Source: Candidatus Zipacnadia bacterium
Lineage (GTDB): Bacteria > Armatimonadota > Zipacnadia > Zipacnadales > UBA5352
NCBI GenBank assembly: GCA_029820045.1
Contig: JALGVE010000004.1
Location: 1 to 46,090 of the forward strand
Direction of reading: 5' to 3'
DNA length: 46,090 nt
Below, in pieces: positions 7,478 through 16,407 of the stretch. The translations under genes were made by a program, and so were the position numbers. How positions within the stretch are numbered: the first letter of the stretch is position 1; every line of letters starts with the position of its first letter. The notes under the pieces are model-generated. The model saw only the letters and a list, made by a program, of their open reading frames with translations, made no database searches and was not told the origin of the DNA.

Positions 7478-8662
7478 TTAGGTCCAGTCGAGGTGGTGGT
7501 ACTCCCACCTGACGTAGGGGAGGGCGGCCGCGAGGCGGTCCCGGTCATCGGCCTGCTCGTTCCGTATCGTCACCAGGTCCGAGGCGATGGCGGCCTTCAC
7601 ATCCAGCCTGCGGTTCAGCAGCCGGTGCAGCAGTATCTCCTTGCCCTCCACGACAATCTCCCGCTTTGCGTTGGGGCCCTCGTACACGAGGTAGTCGAAG
7701 CTCGGCGACCAGACGCTGATTCTCAGGTCGGCAACCGCATCGAAATCTGCGCACACCTTCTGAAACAGCCTCTGAGGCGCGATGACCTGTCCCATGATCA
7801 TGGTGTGCCGACCGTCCTCCTGGAAGCCCATCTCACGCATGATCATGCGATAGGGACTGTCAACTGACGCAATCGTGGTCACCGGCCAGCCGCGCTTCGC
7901 CCCTTCCGCGCACACGCCCTTGATGACCTCGCGCGCGGCCTCCTCGTTGGTTGCGGCGATTTCCTGGATGGACACCCGATTATCGGGGCGCACCTCGGTG
8001 CGCGCGGAGGCGATGCAGTAGGCCGCCAGCTTGCCCTGAGCCGGGTGCCGGATGAAGATGATCTCCTGGGGGATTACGACGAATATCAGGTCGTTCAGCG
8101 CGCGCTCCCAGTAACCTACCGAGCGCGGCGGAAAGCCGCCGTAGTCGCCGAAGGCCGTCTCGAATACCGGCAGCATTTGCTCCTGGGTCGCAATCGCCTC
8201 CTCACAGTCGCCGACGCTGACGTCTGCGGATTCGACTTCGCCGGGCTCCCACTTGAGGCTGCGCAGATAGATGAGGTCGCGGTGTCCGCTTTTCACGTAG
8301 AAATTGTAGCCGATGCTCCGCTCGGCCCCGCGATAGACCATGAGACACTCGCAGCGGTCCATCAGGAACTCGCGGGCGGCCTCTATCATCGCGGTCCCGA
8401 TGCCACGGCTGCGGAAGTCCGCGCGGACGCCCACGGCGTGCTCGAACGCGGCGCAGATGGGGGTGTTGGGCGCTACCAGGAACTGGCGCTGGTCCATGGG
8501 GATCGCGCCCACCGGCACGCCGTCAAGCCACGCCATCGAGGCTGTCTGCGTCGGGTATCTCAACCAGTCCTCGCGCGCGATGGGGGGGAAGATGCTGTTG
8601 CGCACGCCGAGCATGTCGTCAACGTCGTCCGAGGTCATCTCGCGGCATACGAGGTTCTTCAT
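7478..8662 (-). CDS. GNAT-family N-acetyltransferase, Eis-like length
   Basis: The ATG at 8662 has AAGGAGG seven bases upstream; the frame extends to 8902 only through palindromic intergenic repeats, so the longer form was rejected. The 394-residue protein starts with a GNAT domain whose acetyl-CoA loop is seen in FRSRGIGTA near residue 95, preceded by EHAVGVRADF. Length and the C-terminal part (residues about 310-394, DLRISVWSP...VVEGKEILLHRLLN) recall two-GNAT-plus-tail proteins of the Eis type. No signal peptide or membrane segment is present, so it is cytoplasmic. The acceptor (amine, peptide or antibiotic) cannot be told from sequence. It converges with the iron operon and diverges from the HAD operon. 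Confidence 0.7.
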   Translation of the reverse strand: MKNLVCREMTSDDVDDMLGVRNSIFPPIAREDWLRYPTQTASMAWLDGVPVGAIPMDQRQFLVAPNTPICAAFEHAVGVRADFRSRGIGTAMIEAAREFLMDRCECLMVYRGAERSIGYNFYVKSGHRDLIYLRSLKWEPGEVESADVSVGDCEEAIATQEQMLPVFETAFGDYGGFPPRSVGYWERALNDLIFVVIPQEIIFIRHPAQGKLAAYCIASARTEVRPDNRVSIQEIAATNEEAAREVIKGVCAEGAKRGWPVTTIASVDSPYRMIMREMGFQEDGRHTMIMGQVIAPQRLFQKVCADFDAVADLRISVWSPSFDYLVYEGPNAKREIVVEGKEILLHRLLNRRLDVKAAIASDLVTIRNEQADDRDRLAAALPYVRWEYHHLDWT

Positions 8663-8740
8663 TCGGGCGCCTCCTTGCCGGTGGGGTTCCTCCTTGCCAT
8701 GCTGCCGACCTGCCGTGATGTAGCCCTTGCCGTTCGTGGG

Positions 8741-8851
8741 ACAGGCCGCCTCGCCTGTGCAGTCATACAACCACCAGAGGTGCCGACATTCTTGTCGGCG
8801 GTCGTCCATCAGTCGGGGCGCCAAGAGCCTTGCGCGACAGGAATGTCGCGC
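8741..8851. repeat. Cluster of three palindromes upstream of the GNAT gene
   Basis: Three hairpins: ACAGGC...GCCTGT at 8741-8758, CCGACATTCTTGTCGG at 8783-8798, and GCGCGACAGGAATGTCGCGC at 8832-8851. The second and third are inverted copies of one family (core GACA-R-GAA-TGTC) with different, fully paired stems. They occupy the 335-bp divergent gap, which also holds the promoter at 8888-8917. Confidence 0.75.
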
Positions 8852-8887
8852 CTCCTGTAGAGGGGTGACACTGCGCCTCTCGTACCA

Positions 8888-8917
8888 TTGCCGACTCCCC
8901 ATGCCCTCGCGTATAAT
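8888..8917 (+). promoter_or_regulatory. Putative sigma-70-type promoter of the HAD operon
   Basis: TTGCCG (8888-8893) and a perfect TATAAT (8912-8917) are spaced by 18 bases. The element sits about 80 bases before the HAD phosphatase start in the divergent gap. Confidence 0.5.
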
Positions 8918-8997
8918 GCCTCACTCCAGGGGTTGTCATTCGTAGTCGGGGTTCTTCACGCGACTCCTCGAAAGCAGAGAGGACGTTCGAACGGACA

Positions 8998-9726
8998 ATG
9001 GGCGATTGTCGGGACAATAACACGAACGCGACGCAGACAGCCGATGTCCAGCTCCGCTCCGGCGACCTGGTGATGTCTGACTTCGACGGCACGGTCACCC
9101 TGGTTGACACCGGCCTCGCAGTCTTCGAGGCGCTCAAGCTCGCCAAGGCCTGGTACTGGGAGGACCTTTGGCGGGCCGGCGAAATAGACTCGATGCGGTG
9201 TCTCACCGAGCAGTGGGCCCTGGTGAAGCTGCCGCCGGAGGAGCTGCTCGAGTTGATTGACAGCCTGGCGCTTGATGAATGCTTCCCGGAGTTCGTGCGG
9301 CGGGCGCGGGCGGCCGGCGCGCAGGTCGTCATCGTCAGCGATGGCCTGGACTTCTACCTGGACCGGATGTTGGAGCGGCTGGGCTTCGTCATCTGCGCCG
9401 GAGACCCGCAGCCGGATGACGACAGTTGCCTGGCGCGCTTCGTCAATCACGCGGCCCTCACGGACGAGGGCATCGAGATCAGCTTCCCGCACCGCAACGA
9501 GGACTGCGACCTGTGCGGCAACTGCAAGACCGCGCACCTCGAGAGACTGCGCGGGAGCTACCAGCGCATCATCTACATCGGCGATGGGTACTCCGACAAG
9601 TGCGCGGCCGAACACGCGGACGTGGTCTTCGCCAAGCACAACCTCGCCCGGCTCCTCGCCGAGAGGGATGTGCCGTACCTGTCGTTCGAGAGCTTCGACG
9701 ACATCATCAAAGCCACCCTCGAATGA
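8998..9726 (+). CDS. HAD-IB phosphatase, MtnX/phosphoserine-phosphatase-like
   Basis: The HAD motifs are complete: motif I DFDGTVT (nucleophile Asp near residue 28), motif II VSDG, a lysine in CGNCKTAHL, and motif IV YIGDGYSDKCAA. The CxxCGNCK segment and ending are typical of the MtnX-like HAD-IB group, which dephosphorylates 2-hydroxy-3-keto-5-methylthiopentenyl-1-phosphate or related phosphomonoesters. No other methionine-salvage gene is in the window, so the substrate is open. The ATG at 8998 gives an unusual 25-residue leader with a distant GAGAGG. A start at GTG 9070 or ATG 9073 would match the family better but has no strong ribosome site. It heads an operon with the next two genes. 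Confidence 0.75.
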   Translation: MGDCRDNNTNATQTADVQLRSGDLVMSDFDGTVTLVDTGLAVFEALKLAKAWYWEDLWRAGEIDSMRCLTEQWALVKLPPEELLELIDSLALDECFPEFVRRARAAGAQVVIVSDGLDFYLDRMLERLGFVICAGDPQPDDDSCLARFVNHAALTDEGIEISFPHRNEDCDLCGNCKTAHLERLRGSYQRIIYIGDGYSDKCAAEHADVVFAKHNLARLLAERDVPYLSFESFDDIIKATLE

Positions 9727-9735
9727 GGTGGTCTG

Positions 9736-10332
9736 ATGCCTGTCCTGTGGATACTAGGTGAGGCCAAGTCGGGCAAATCGGAGTTGGCAGAGGAGATCTT
9801 CGCCCGCCTCCCGGGAACGAAGTTCTACATCGGCACCCTGCCCAAGACACCCCAATACGAGGAGACGATTCGGAAACACGCTGAACGACGGCCCGGTGAG
9901 TGGCAGCTTATTGAGATCACTGACGACCTGGGGATGGCGACAGATGCTATCGCGCGGGTGCGCAGGAACGAGGCGGTAGCTACCCTCCTGGATGGGTCCG
10001 GGGTATACGTGACCGGGAGAGCCCGCGTTTGGGGCGGCGAGAACCCCGACCCAACCATGGCCGACGAGGCGCAGTTCGTGGAGCGCATTTACTCGGAGTA
10101 TGCTCGCCTGGTTGGTGTCTGCGATCACTTGGTCGTCGTGGATCATGTGGCCGCACAGGCTCCCACGCAGGAGGACTACGAATCAGACCGGGTCGCCTGG
10201 CGTCTGAGGGCCTTCACCAGCCGCTGCCTCGCTGAGGCTGATAAGGTGATATATCACGACACAGAAGATGTTACTTATGAGGATGAAAGCTACGTCAAGC
10301 AGATTGCGCGTGAAATGCTCACAGGCTCGTGA
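9736..10332 (+). CDS. CobU-like P-loop protein (adenosylcobinamide kinase/guanylyltransferase family, divergent)
   Basis: It starts nine bases after the HAD gene with AGGTGG as ribosome site. The N-terminus has a P-loop, GEAKSGKS, then YIGTLP and TIRKHAERRPGEW, which match the CobU pattern including the histidine that is guanylated in CobU. The third CobU landmark, the VDCLTLW segment, is replaced by LLDGSGVYVTGRARVW. The C-terminal RLRAFTSRCLAEADKVIYH fits the CobU tail. At 198 residues it has normal CobU length. It may act in the nucleotide-loop steps of cobamide assembly or be a kinase recruited for another phosphate. No other cobamide gene is nearby, although an MttB-like corrinoid-dependent-family gene lies at 26309-27805. 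Confidence 0.6.
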   Translation: MPVLWILGEAKSGKSELAEEIFARLPGTKFYIGTLPKTPQYEETIRKHAERRPGEWQLIEITDDLGMATDAIARVRRNEAVATLLDGSGVYVTGRARVWGGENPDPTMADEAQFVERIYSEYARLVGVCDHLVVVDHVAAQAPTQEDYESDRVAWRLRAFTSRCLAEADKVIYHDTEDVTYEDESYVKQIAREMLTGS

Positions 10333-10352
10333 TGAAGCGAGGTGGCAGGCGG

Positions 10353-11387
10353 ATGTGTGATGACCTCAGAGTAGCTCTGATTGGTGCGGGGACGATGGGG
10401 GAGCACTACGTGCGCGTGATCGAGAACGCGACGGGCGCAGGGATCGTGGCTGTCTGCGATCTTGCACCGGAGCGCGCGGAGCGTCTCGCGAGCCGGTGCG
10501 AGCAAGCGCGCTCATACGACAGCGTCGAGCGGATGCTCGACCACGAGGAGCTTGATGCGGCGGTCGTGGCCACGCCGGACTTCGCCCATCGCGAACCAGC
10601 GGTCGCCTGCCTGGAGCGCGGGCTGGCCGTGCTCTGCGAGAAGCCGCTGGCTCAGACCATGGAGGACTGTCGGGCGATCGCCGAGGCTCAGCGGCGCGCG
10701 GCCGCCCTGCTCATGGTGAACTACGGCAACCGGCATCGGTCCAACGCTCGCCGCGCGCGCGAGATCATCGCCGGGGGCGGCATCGGCCGGCCGCAGTACG
10801 CCTACCTCCGCCTCAATGAGAAGCTGTCGAAGACAAAGCAACTGAGCTGGCTGGAGCGCACCTCACCGACCTGGTTTCTACTGTCCCACTGCACCGACCT
10901 CATCTGCTGGATGCTGGGACAGCGGCTGGCGGAAGTGCATGCGCGGGCGAGCTTCGGCGCGGTCGCACAGATAGCCCCGGGCGTCCCGGACCTGGTCACC
11001 GCCTCCTGCACGACTGAGGCGGGCACGCTGGTGAATCTCGAAAGCTGCTGGAGCCTGCCCGACGGTTATGCGCAGGAGATTGACTTCTTCTTGCAGGTGC
11101 TCGGCACTGAGGGCGCTATCCAGATGGACCTTCTCGCTCATGACCTGTGGGTGCACAGGCCTGAGCGCAGCGCTGTGAATGACTACACAATGGCCGTGGA
11201 GATGGCGTCGGGGCGCCTCGTAGGATGGTGGCCCGAATCGGTGCGGTACTTCCTGCACTGCGTGGCCCAGGGAGAAACGCCCGAGCCGGGCGCCGAGGAG
11301 GCCACGGCAATCAGCCAGGCGCTGTTGGCCATCGAGCGCTCATGGCAGACCGGTCAGCAGGTCCCTGTCGCGGACATCACAGACTGA
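10353..11387 (+). CDS. Gfo/Idh/MocA-family NAD(P)-dependent oxidoreductase
   Basis: The Rossmann fold opens with VALIGAGTMGEHYV, followed by the family signature EKPLAQTMEDCRAI with its catalytic-region Lys. The second half is the usual alpha/beta substrate domain (YAYLRLNEKLSKT, then HCTDLICWMLG carrying the conserved His/Asp). Length about 344 residues is normal. The ATG at 10353 was chosen because AGGTGG lies seven bases upstream. The frame also reaches a GTG at 10329 overlapping the previous stop. It is cytoplasmic and probably oxidises or reduces a sugar or cyclitol. The substrate is unknown. Confidence 0.8.
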   Translation: MCDDLRVALIGAGTMGEHYVRVIENATGAGIVAVCDLAPERAERLASRCEQARSYDSVERMLDHEELDAAVVATPDFAHREPAVACLERGLAVLCEKPLAQTMEDCRAIAEAQRRAAALLMVNYGNRHRSNARRAREIIAGGGIGRPQYAYLRLNEKLSKTKQLSWLERTSPTWFLLSHCTDLICWMLGQRLAEVHARASFGAVAQIAPGVPDLVTASCTTEAGTLVNLESCWSLPDGYAQEIDFFLQVLGTEGAIQMDLLAHDLWVHRPERSAVNDYTMAVEMASGRLVGWWPESVRYFLHCVAQGETPEPGAEEATAISQALLAIERSWQTGQQVPVADITD

Positions 11388-11721
11388 GACCGCCGTGCCG
11401 GCAGCGCTCGCCTCGTTAGCGATACCATTGCGAGCTGAACAGACAGCCAGCGAAGACGGCCCGACGGGAAGCAGTGGGCAGTCAGGGAGCCATCAAGCAG
11501 CACGCGATGGAGGGGCCGTGCGAGGCCTCCCGCTACGCGAGAGGGCGAGCCCGGCCCGTCGTCTTGGTCCTGACAACGGGCCGACTTCGGCCTGGCTGCG
11601 CGACCCCTCCGGGGGCCCCTCCAAACCATGTGTCAGCAAGGTGGTCCCACCGGCGTTTCCTCCGTCGCGAGGTCCCGCCTTGGCCGCGGTTGCGGCTGTG
11701 CTGTTCCCCCTTTGCCCGCCG
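11388..11721. other. 334-bp convergent gap with inverted repeats
   Basis: No gene is supported here. The segment contains GGAGGGGCC (11509-11517) pairing with GGCCCCTCC (11614-11622) and a tight hairpin GGCCGACTTCGGCC at 11579-11592, so transcripts from both sides could fold here. No T-run is seen. Open frames across it look like random high-GC reading. Confidence 0.45.
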
Positions 11722-12249
11722 TTACTTGCTCAGACGGGCGATGGCCTTGTCGGCCTCGGCGACCTTCTGCTCATCGGCGCCAAGGCTCTTCACCTTGTTG
11801 AACTGGGTGATGGCCTTCTCCGTCATTTTCTTCTGCGCGTAGACCCAAGCGAGACCCCAGTGGGCTTCAATGCTGGTCGGGTTAGCGGCCGCGGCTGCCT
11901 CGAACTTCTGAGCGGCGGTGTCAAGGTCGCCCGCGTGCTTGGCCTTCATGCCGGCTGCGACGAGGCTCGCGACGTCCGTGCCGGCGCCCCCTGAGGGCGC
12001 GCCGGGGCCCTCGCCCTCAGCGCCTTGCATCGCGCCTTCGGCTGGGGCTGCTTGGGGCGTGCCGGCGCCCTCAGGCCCTTCCATCATGCCTTGTTGGCCG
12101 GTGCCTGCCTCAGGCGTTTCACCGACTTGCCCGCCGCCTTCCTGGCCGCCTTCCTCCGCACCGCCGCCGAACAGACAGCCTTGAAGGGCCAGTACAACCA
12201 GGACCGCGAGGATAGCCAGCACCATGAGGATGTAGCGTTGCGGCTTCAT
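11722..12249 (-). CDS. TPR-repeat lipoprotein
   Basis: The N-terminus is a lipoprotein signal: MKPQRYILMVLAILAVLVVL with lipobox LQGC (Cys25). A 65-residue Gly/Glu/Pro-rich linker follows, then about 80 residues with TPR-like helices (LVAAGMKAKHAGDLDTAAQKFEA...AHWGLAWVYAQKKMTEKAI). It should be anchored in a membrane and mediate protein contacts. The specific partner is unknown. GGGAGG lies about ten bases upstream of the ATG. It lies downstream of glcF on the same strand, 103 bases away, so it may be read from its own promoter. Confidence 0.75.
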   Translation of the reverse strand: MKPQRYILMVLAILAVLVVLALQGCLFGGGAEEGGQEGGGQVGETPEAGTGQQGMMEGPEGAGTPQAAPAEGAMQGAEGEGPGAPSGGAGTDVASLVAAGMKAKHAGDLDTAAQKFEAAAAANPTSIEAHWGLAWVYAQKKMTEKAITQFNKVKSLGADEQKVAEADKAIARLSK

Positions 12250-12352
12250 GCTAAGTGAACCTCCCTTTCGTGCTCACGACTCACTACAACATGTAGACGG
12301 GCGCCACACGTACCCTGCACATGCGAGCGCATAGTCCTCCCTGCCCTCGGGC

Positions 12353-13678
12353 TCAATCCTCCTCCAGGGCGTCTGCGAGGACCTGCGCGACATGCTTCAC
12401 GGCGATGCTGCTCCCTGCGCGTCGAAGGCCCTGGGCAATCTGCGTCATGCACAACGGGCAGGCGGTCGCCACGATGTCCGCGTCCGTCTCCTGGATTGCC
12501 TCCAGCTTGCGCTGCAGGACCGCCTGCGAGATGGCGGGCTGCGTGATGCTCTGGAATCCTCCCGCACCGCAGCAGGAGTTGGCCTCGCGCATTTCAACAA
12601 GCTCGGCCCCGGCGACCTCGGTGAGCAGGTGGCGGGGCTCCTCCCTTATGCCCTGACCGCGGCCCAGGTGGCAGGGGTCATGATAGGTAACGCGCTCCTC
12701 GGTTTGCCCCTTCGGCAGGCGCAGCTCAGCAACGAGTTCGGTGAAGTCCCGCACTGTGCCCGCGAGGCGCTCGGCCTCCTCATTGCCGTCCAGGAGCTCT
12801 CCGTACCTCTTCAGGAAGTGACTGCACTCGGCGGACTCGCTGACGACAAAGTCAAAGGAGTACCGGCTCAAGGCGAGGACGTTGAGGGCGGCCAGCCTCC
12901 TGGCCGCCTCACGCTGCCCCGCGACATAGGCGGGAAAGCCGCAGCAGTAGTGCGACACTATCATGACCTCGCAGCCGGCTCGGATCAGGACCTTGATGGC
13001 TGCCTCTGCCGCATCCGGCTGGCTGAAGTTGCTGGCGCAGCCGACGAAGTACAGGACCTGAGGCCCCGGCGCGATAGGCTCGACCTCGAAGGTCCGCAGC
13101 CAGTACTTCCCGGCGGGATGGCGCCGCTTCCTGAAGCCGAGGCGTTTCAGACGATCGCGAAGGAAGTACGCTGGGATGGTGTCAACCCAGCCTAGGGCGG
13201 TGTCGAGCCTGGGGCTGACAAGTCTCACCAGACGAAGCCGACGGGCGATCTCAGCCAGGCCGCTGCGCTTGGCCGAGGAGAGCGCGCGCATGATGAAAGC
13301 CAGCGTCCGTGGTCGCGCCAGAAGCTTGTTGAAGACGAACTGCTCGTCCAGAGGCGGCACCTTGATGCGGTACCACTCCTCCCGGACCAGCGCGACCAGC
13401 TCATTGACATCAACACTCGTCAGGCAGGTCTCGGTGCAAGCTCCGCACGCCAGGCACTCAAGGAACGGGTTCGCGGTCTCCGCGTTGAGCGGAAGTTGGC
13501 CCTCGCGCATTGCCTCCAGCAGCGCAATGCGGCCGCGGGCGGAGTCCGTCTCAACCGCGCTCAGCCGGTAGGTAGGACAGGCCATCAGGCAGAGGCCGCA
13601 GCGATTGCACCGCACCAACTCCTCGCCCACGAAGGCGGAGGCCATGCCCTGATCTGCTACATGGGTGTCATCGCTCAC
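12353..13678 (-). CDS. glcF: Glycolate/2-hydroxy-acid oxidase iron-sulfur subunit, GlcF-like
   Basis: Two 4Fe-4S motifs are present near the N-terminus (CNRCGLCLMACP and CLACGACTETC). Two cysteine-rich CCG-type domains follow, visible as HYCCGFP and NSCCGAGGF with upstream VGCASNF and DPCHLGRG. This is the GlcF/LutA architecture. The protein passes electrons from the flavoprotein subunit to the respiratory chain on the cytoplasmic side of the membrane. Its ATG overlaps the stop of the upstream glcD-glcE fusion by four bases (13675-13678), showing coupled translation. Length 441 residues is normal. The substrate could be glycolate, lactate or another 2-hydroxy acid. Confidence 0.85.
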   Translation of the reverse strand: MSDDTHVADQGMASAFVGEELVRCNRCGLCLMACPTYRLSAVETDSARGRIALLEAMREGQLPLNAETANPFLECLACGACTETCLTSVDVNELVALVREEWYRIKVPPLDEQFVFNKLLARPRTLAFIMRALSSAKRSGLAEIARRLRLVRLVSPRLDTALGWVDTIPAYFLRDRLKRLGFRKRRHPAGKYWLRTFEVEPIAPGPQVLYFVGCASNFSQPDAAEAAIKVLIRAGCEVMIVSHYCCGFPAYVAGQREAARRLAALNVLALSRYSFDFVVSESAECSHFLKRYGELLDGNEEAERLAGTVRDFTELVAELRLPKGQTEERVTYHDPCHLGRGQGIREEPRHLLTEVAGAELVEMREANSCCGAGGFQSITQPAISQAVLQRKLEAIQETDADIVATACPLCMTQIAQGLRRAGSSIAVKHVAQVLADALEED

Positions 13679-16332
13679 ATCGCTACCCCCGGTACTGGCG
13701 GTAGTACGCCGGCGGGGTCGAAGATGCCCTTGATCTGCCGCGCCAGTCGCAGCAGGGGGCCTTCTTCGTCGTCAGGCAGTAATCCGACGGTGCGCAGGGA
13801 ACCGTTGCTGTCGGGGGCGAGATCACGCAGACCCGCCCCGAAGGCCGCGAGTTGCTCGTCGCTCGCCTCTGCCTCCACGGCCAGCCTCACCTCTCCGAAG
13901 GCCGGGCTGGCCCGAAGGAGGATGGTCAGACCACATTCGGCGGCGAGGTCTGTGGCTCTGGCGGCAGCGTCAAGGGCGTCGGCCGGTGGCAGAGCGAGGG
14001 TAGCCCCTATCACCTCGGGCGGCACACCGCCGCGGAGGAAGGCGAGTGCGCTCCACAGCTCGTCGGCAGCGTCAGCGATCAACGTTTGCGCCTCGGAGAC
14101 GCCGGCGTCGTGCGCGATGCCTTCGACGCGTCGCGCCGTTTCCTCGACGTCCTCGCGTATTCCGGCGGACTCCACGGCCAGAGCCCAAGCGTGGCTCCCC
14201 AGGTCCATAAGCTCCGGTGATTGACACATCTCGGACAGCACGGCCCCGCTGCTCGCTTCGATGGCAGTGACGCGCAGCGGCGCTGCGAGGATGTTCGCAG
14301 CCGCGCTCGCAATGACCGTCGGGTCATCGCTCACCAGCAGCAAGCTCTGCCGCTCCTCGGGCAGGGGCAGGGTGCGGAGAGTGACCTCCGTGATGACCCC
14401 GAATGCCCCGCGCGAGCCGATGAAGAGCTTCTTCAGATCGTAGCCGGCCACATCCTTGACGCACTTGCCCCCGAAGGTCACCACCTCCCCCGTGCTGAGC
14501 GCTACCGTCAGGCCGGTGACGAGGTCCCGGCATCGCCCGTAGCCCAGGCCGCGCGGTCCCTGGTCATCCGAGGCGACTATGCCGCCCACAGTGGCTTCCT
14601 CGGGCTCGGCTGCGAGCAGGGCGACCATCTGGCCCTCGCCCGCAACGATGCTTTGCAGTTCCGCCAGAGGCATGCCCGCGCCGACGGTAACAGTGAGGTT
14701 GAGGTGGTCATGCTCTGCCAGGTGAGCGAGCCCCCGGGTGCTCACCGCGACTACCCCCTCGGACGGGACAGCGCTGGCAGTGCCCCCACCACGGGGCGCC
14801 ACGTGGACGCCCTCGCGCGCGGCCAGCGCCAGCAGACCGACGAGTTCCGCCTCATGTGGGGGGGTGAGGACGCCCTCGATGTACCAGGCCAGCTCCGGCG
14901 CCGCCGTCTTGAAGTCGCCTGAGGGCAGATTCGGCTCGTGGGGTTCGTGCTCACCGGCCTCGTCGGGCAGGACCTTGCCCGGGTTGAGGATGCCGAGGGG
15001 GTCAAGCAGCTCTTTGAGCTGATACATCAGTCGGAGCTCCGCCGGGCCGAACATGCGCGTCATCCACTTACGCTTCTGGTCCCCGATGCCATGCTCGCCG
15101 CTGAGGACCCCACCGACGTCCATGGCGAGTTGTATTATCTCGTCGTCGGCGGTGAGCGCGCGCTTGACCTGCTCTCGGCTGCGCGGGTCGAACATGAGCT
15201 GGGGGTGCAGATTGCCATCGCCGGCGTGGACGAGGCTGCCCACGGGGAGGGAATTGCGCTCGCCGATCCTGATGATCTCATTGACGACAAGGGGCACGGC
15301 GTGGCGTGGTACCGTGATGTCGCTGCACAGCTTGCTGGGAGCGATGTGCGCCACGGCTCCCGTCGTGCCTTTACGGCCGCGCCAGAGCAGCTCCCGCATC
15401 TCCTCGTCGCGCGCCCAGTCAAAGCGCATGACCTCGTTCATGCGGCAGAGGTTCTGAATCTCGTCGAGTTCGCGGTGGGCGCTGGCCTCCAGGCCGTCTA
15501 CCTCGATGATGAGGACAGCCCCCGCGTCCTGGGGGTAGCCGGCATCGAATGACTTCTGCACCGCCTCGAGCAGCGGCCGGTCCATCAGCTCCAGGGCCGC
15601 CGGGATGATGCCGGCGGCGATGATCTCCGAGGCTGCCTGGCTCGCTTGCTCGACACCTTCGAACACGGCTAGCACCGTTGTCAGCGACTCGCGCAACGGC
15701 AGGATCCGCAGAACTATCTCGGTGACGATCCCCAGCGTGCCCTCGCTGCCAACGACCAGGCCTGCGAAGTCCGCGCCCTGCCATCTCAACGACTTGCCAC
15801 CGATATCGAGGACTTGACCGTCCGCCATGACCACGCGCAGGCCCAACACCTGGTTGACGGTAACGCCGTACTTGAGGCAGTGCGGCCCGCCGGCGTTCAT
15901 GCCCACGTTGCCGCCCAACGTGGAGACTGTCTGGCTGGCGGGATCGGGCGCGTAGAAGTAGCCGTGCGGCTCCAGCGCCTGCTGCAGATCGGTGTTCACC
16001 ACGCCGGGCTGCACGACGGCGCAGCGGTTCTCCAGGTCCAGCTCCAGGATCTCATCCATGCGCGTCAGCGCCAAGGCAACGCCACCACGCACGGGCACCG
16101 GCCCTCCTGAGAGGCTCGTCGCGGCTCCGCGCGCGGTCAGCGGCACGCTGGCGTCCATGCAGAGGGCGCAGACTTCCTGGACCTCGGCGGTGGTGGCGGG
16201 AAGCGCGACGAGTTCCGGCGCGTGCCTGGTCAGCGCCGCGTCATAGGCGTACGTCAGCAGGTCATGCTGGCGATCAAGCACGTTCGCATCGCCGAGTATG
16301 CGCCGTAACTCTTTGACGAGGGCTTGTGTCAT
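13675..16332 (-). CDS. Fused GlcD-GlcE FAD-linked 2-hydroxy-acid oxidase
   Basis: At 885 residues this is twice the usual size. Residues 1 to about 460 are GlcD: an FAD-binding PCMH domain (TARGAATSLSGG, GGNVGMNAGGPHCLKYGV, GSEGTLGIVTE) and the FAD-oxidase C-terminal domain with HAGDGNLHP and GEHGIGDQKRKW. After a short linker, residues about 485-885 are GlcE: a second PCMH domain with PRGGGTASAV, GGIVASDDQGPRGLGYG, KDVAGYDLKKLF and GSRGAFGVITEV. In most bacteria these are separate genes next to glcF. The ATG at 16332 has GGTGAGG upstream. With the overlapping glcF it should form a complete membrane-associated dehydrogenase. Confidence 0.85.
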   Translation of the reverse strand: MTQALVKELRRILGDANVLDRQHDLLTYAYDAALTRHAPELVALPATTAEVQEVCALCMDASVPLTARGAATSLSGGPVPVRGGVALALTRMDEILELDLENRCAVVQPGVVNTDLQQALEPHGYFYAPDPASQTVSTLGGNVGMNAGGPHCLKYGVTVNQVLGLRVVMADGQVLDIGGKSLRWQGADFAGLVVGSEGTLGIVTEIVLRILPLRESLTTVLAVFEGVEQASQAASEIIAAGIIPAALELMDRPLLEAVQKSFDAGYPQDAGAVLIIEVDGLEASAHRELDEIQNLCRMNEVMRFDWARDEEMRELLWRGRKGTTGAVAHIAPSKLCSDITVPRHAVPLVVNEIIRIGERNSLPVGSLVHAGDGNLHPQLMFDPRSREQVKRALTADDEIIQLAMDVGGVLSGEHGIGDQKRKWMTRMFGPAELRLMYQLKELLDPLGILNPGKVLPDEAGEHEPHEPNLPSGDFKTAAPELAWYIEGVLTPPHEAELVGLLALAAREGVHVAPRGGGTASAVPSEGVVAVSTRGLAHLAEHDHLNLTVTVGAGMPLAELQSIVAGEGQMVALLAAEPEEATVGGIVASDDQGPRGLGYGRCRDLVTGLTVALSTGEVVTFGGKCVKDVAGYDLKKLFIGSRGAFGVITEVTLRTLPLPEERQSLLLVSDDPTVIASAAANILAAPLRVTAIEASSGAVLSEMCQSPELMDLGSHAWALAVESAGIREDVEETARRVEGIAHDAGVSEAQTLIADAADELWSALAFLRGGVPPEVIGATLALPPADALDAAARATDLAAECGLTILLRASPAFGEVRLAVEAEASDEQLAAFGAGLRDLAPDSNGSLRTVGLLPDDEEGPLLRLARQIKGIFDPAGVLPPVPGVAM

Positions 16333-16407
16333 GCCGCCTCACCGCAAGCGAAGATCAGTGAGCGCCCATTGCGCTGGGTGCAGGTTGTCTGCGGCTGACT
16401 GCTCTTG

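Noticed and set aside
8663-8902. N-terminal extension of the GNAT gene to 8902
   Set aside because: The extension is encoded by palindromic intergenic repeats, and the start at 8662 has a perfect AAGGAGG at the right distance.
11395-11994. 199-codon plus-strand frame after the Gfo/Idh gene
   Set aside because: It runs antisense into the TPR lipoprotein gene and has no recognisable domain or ribosome site.
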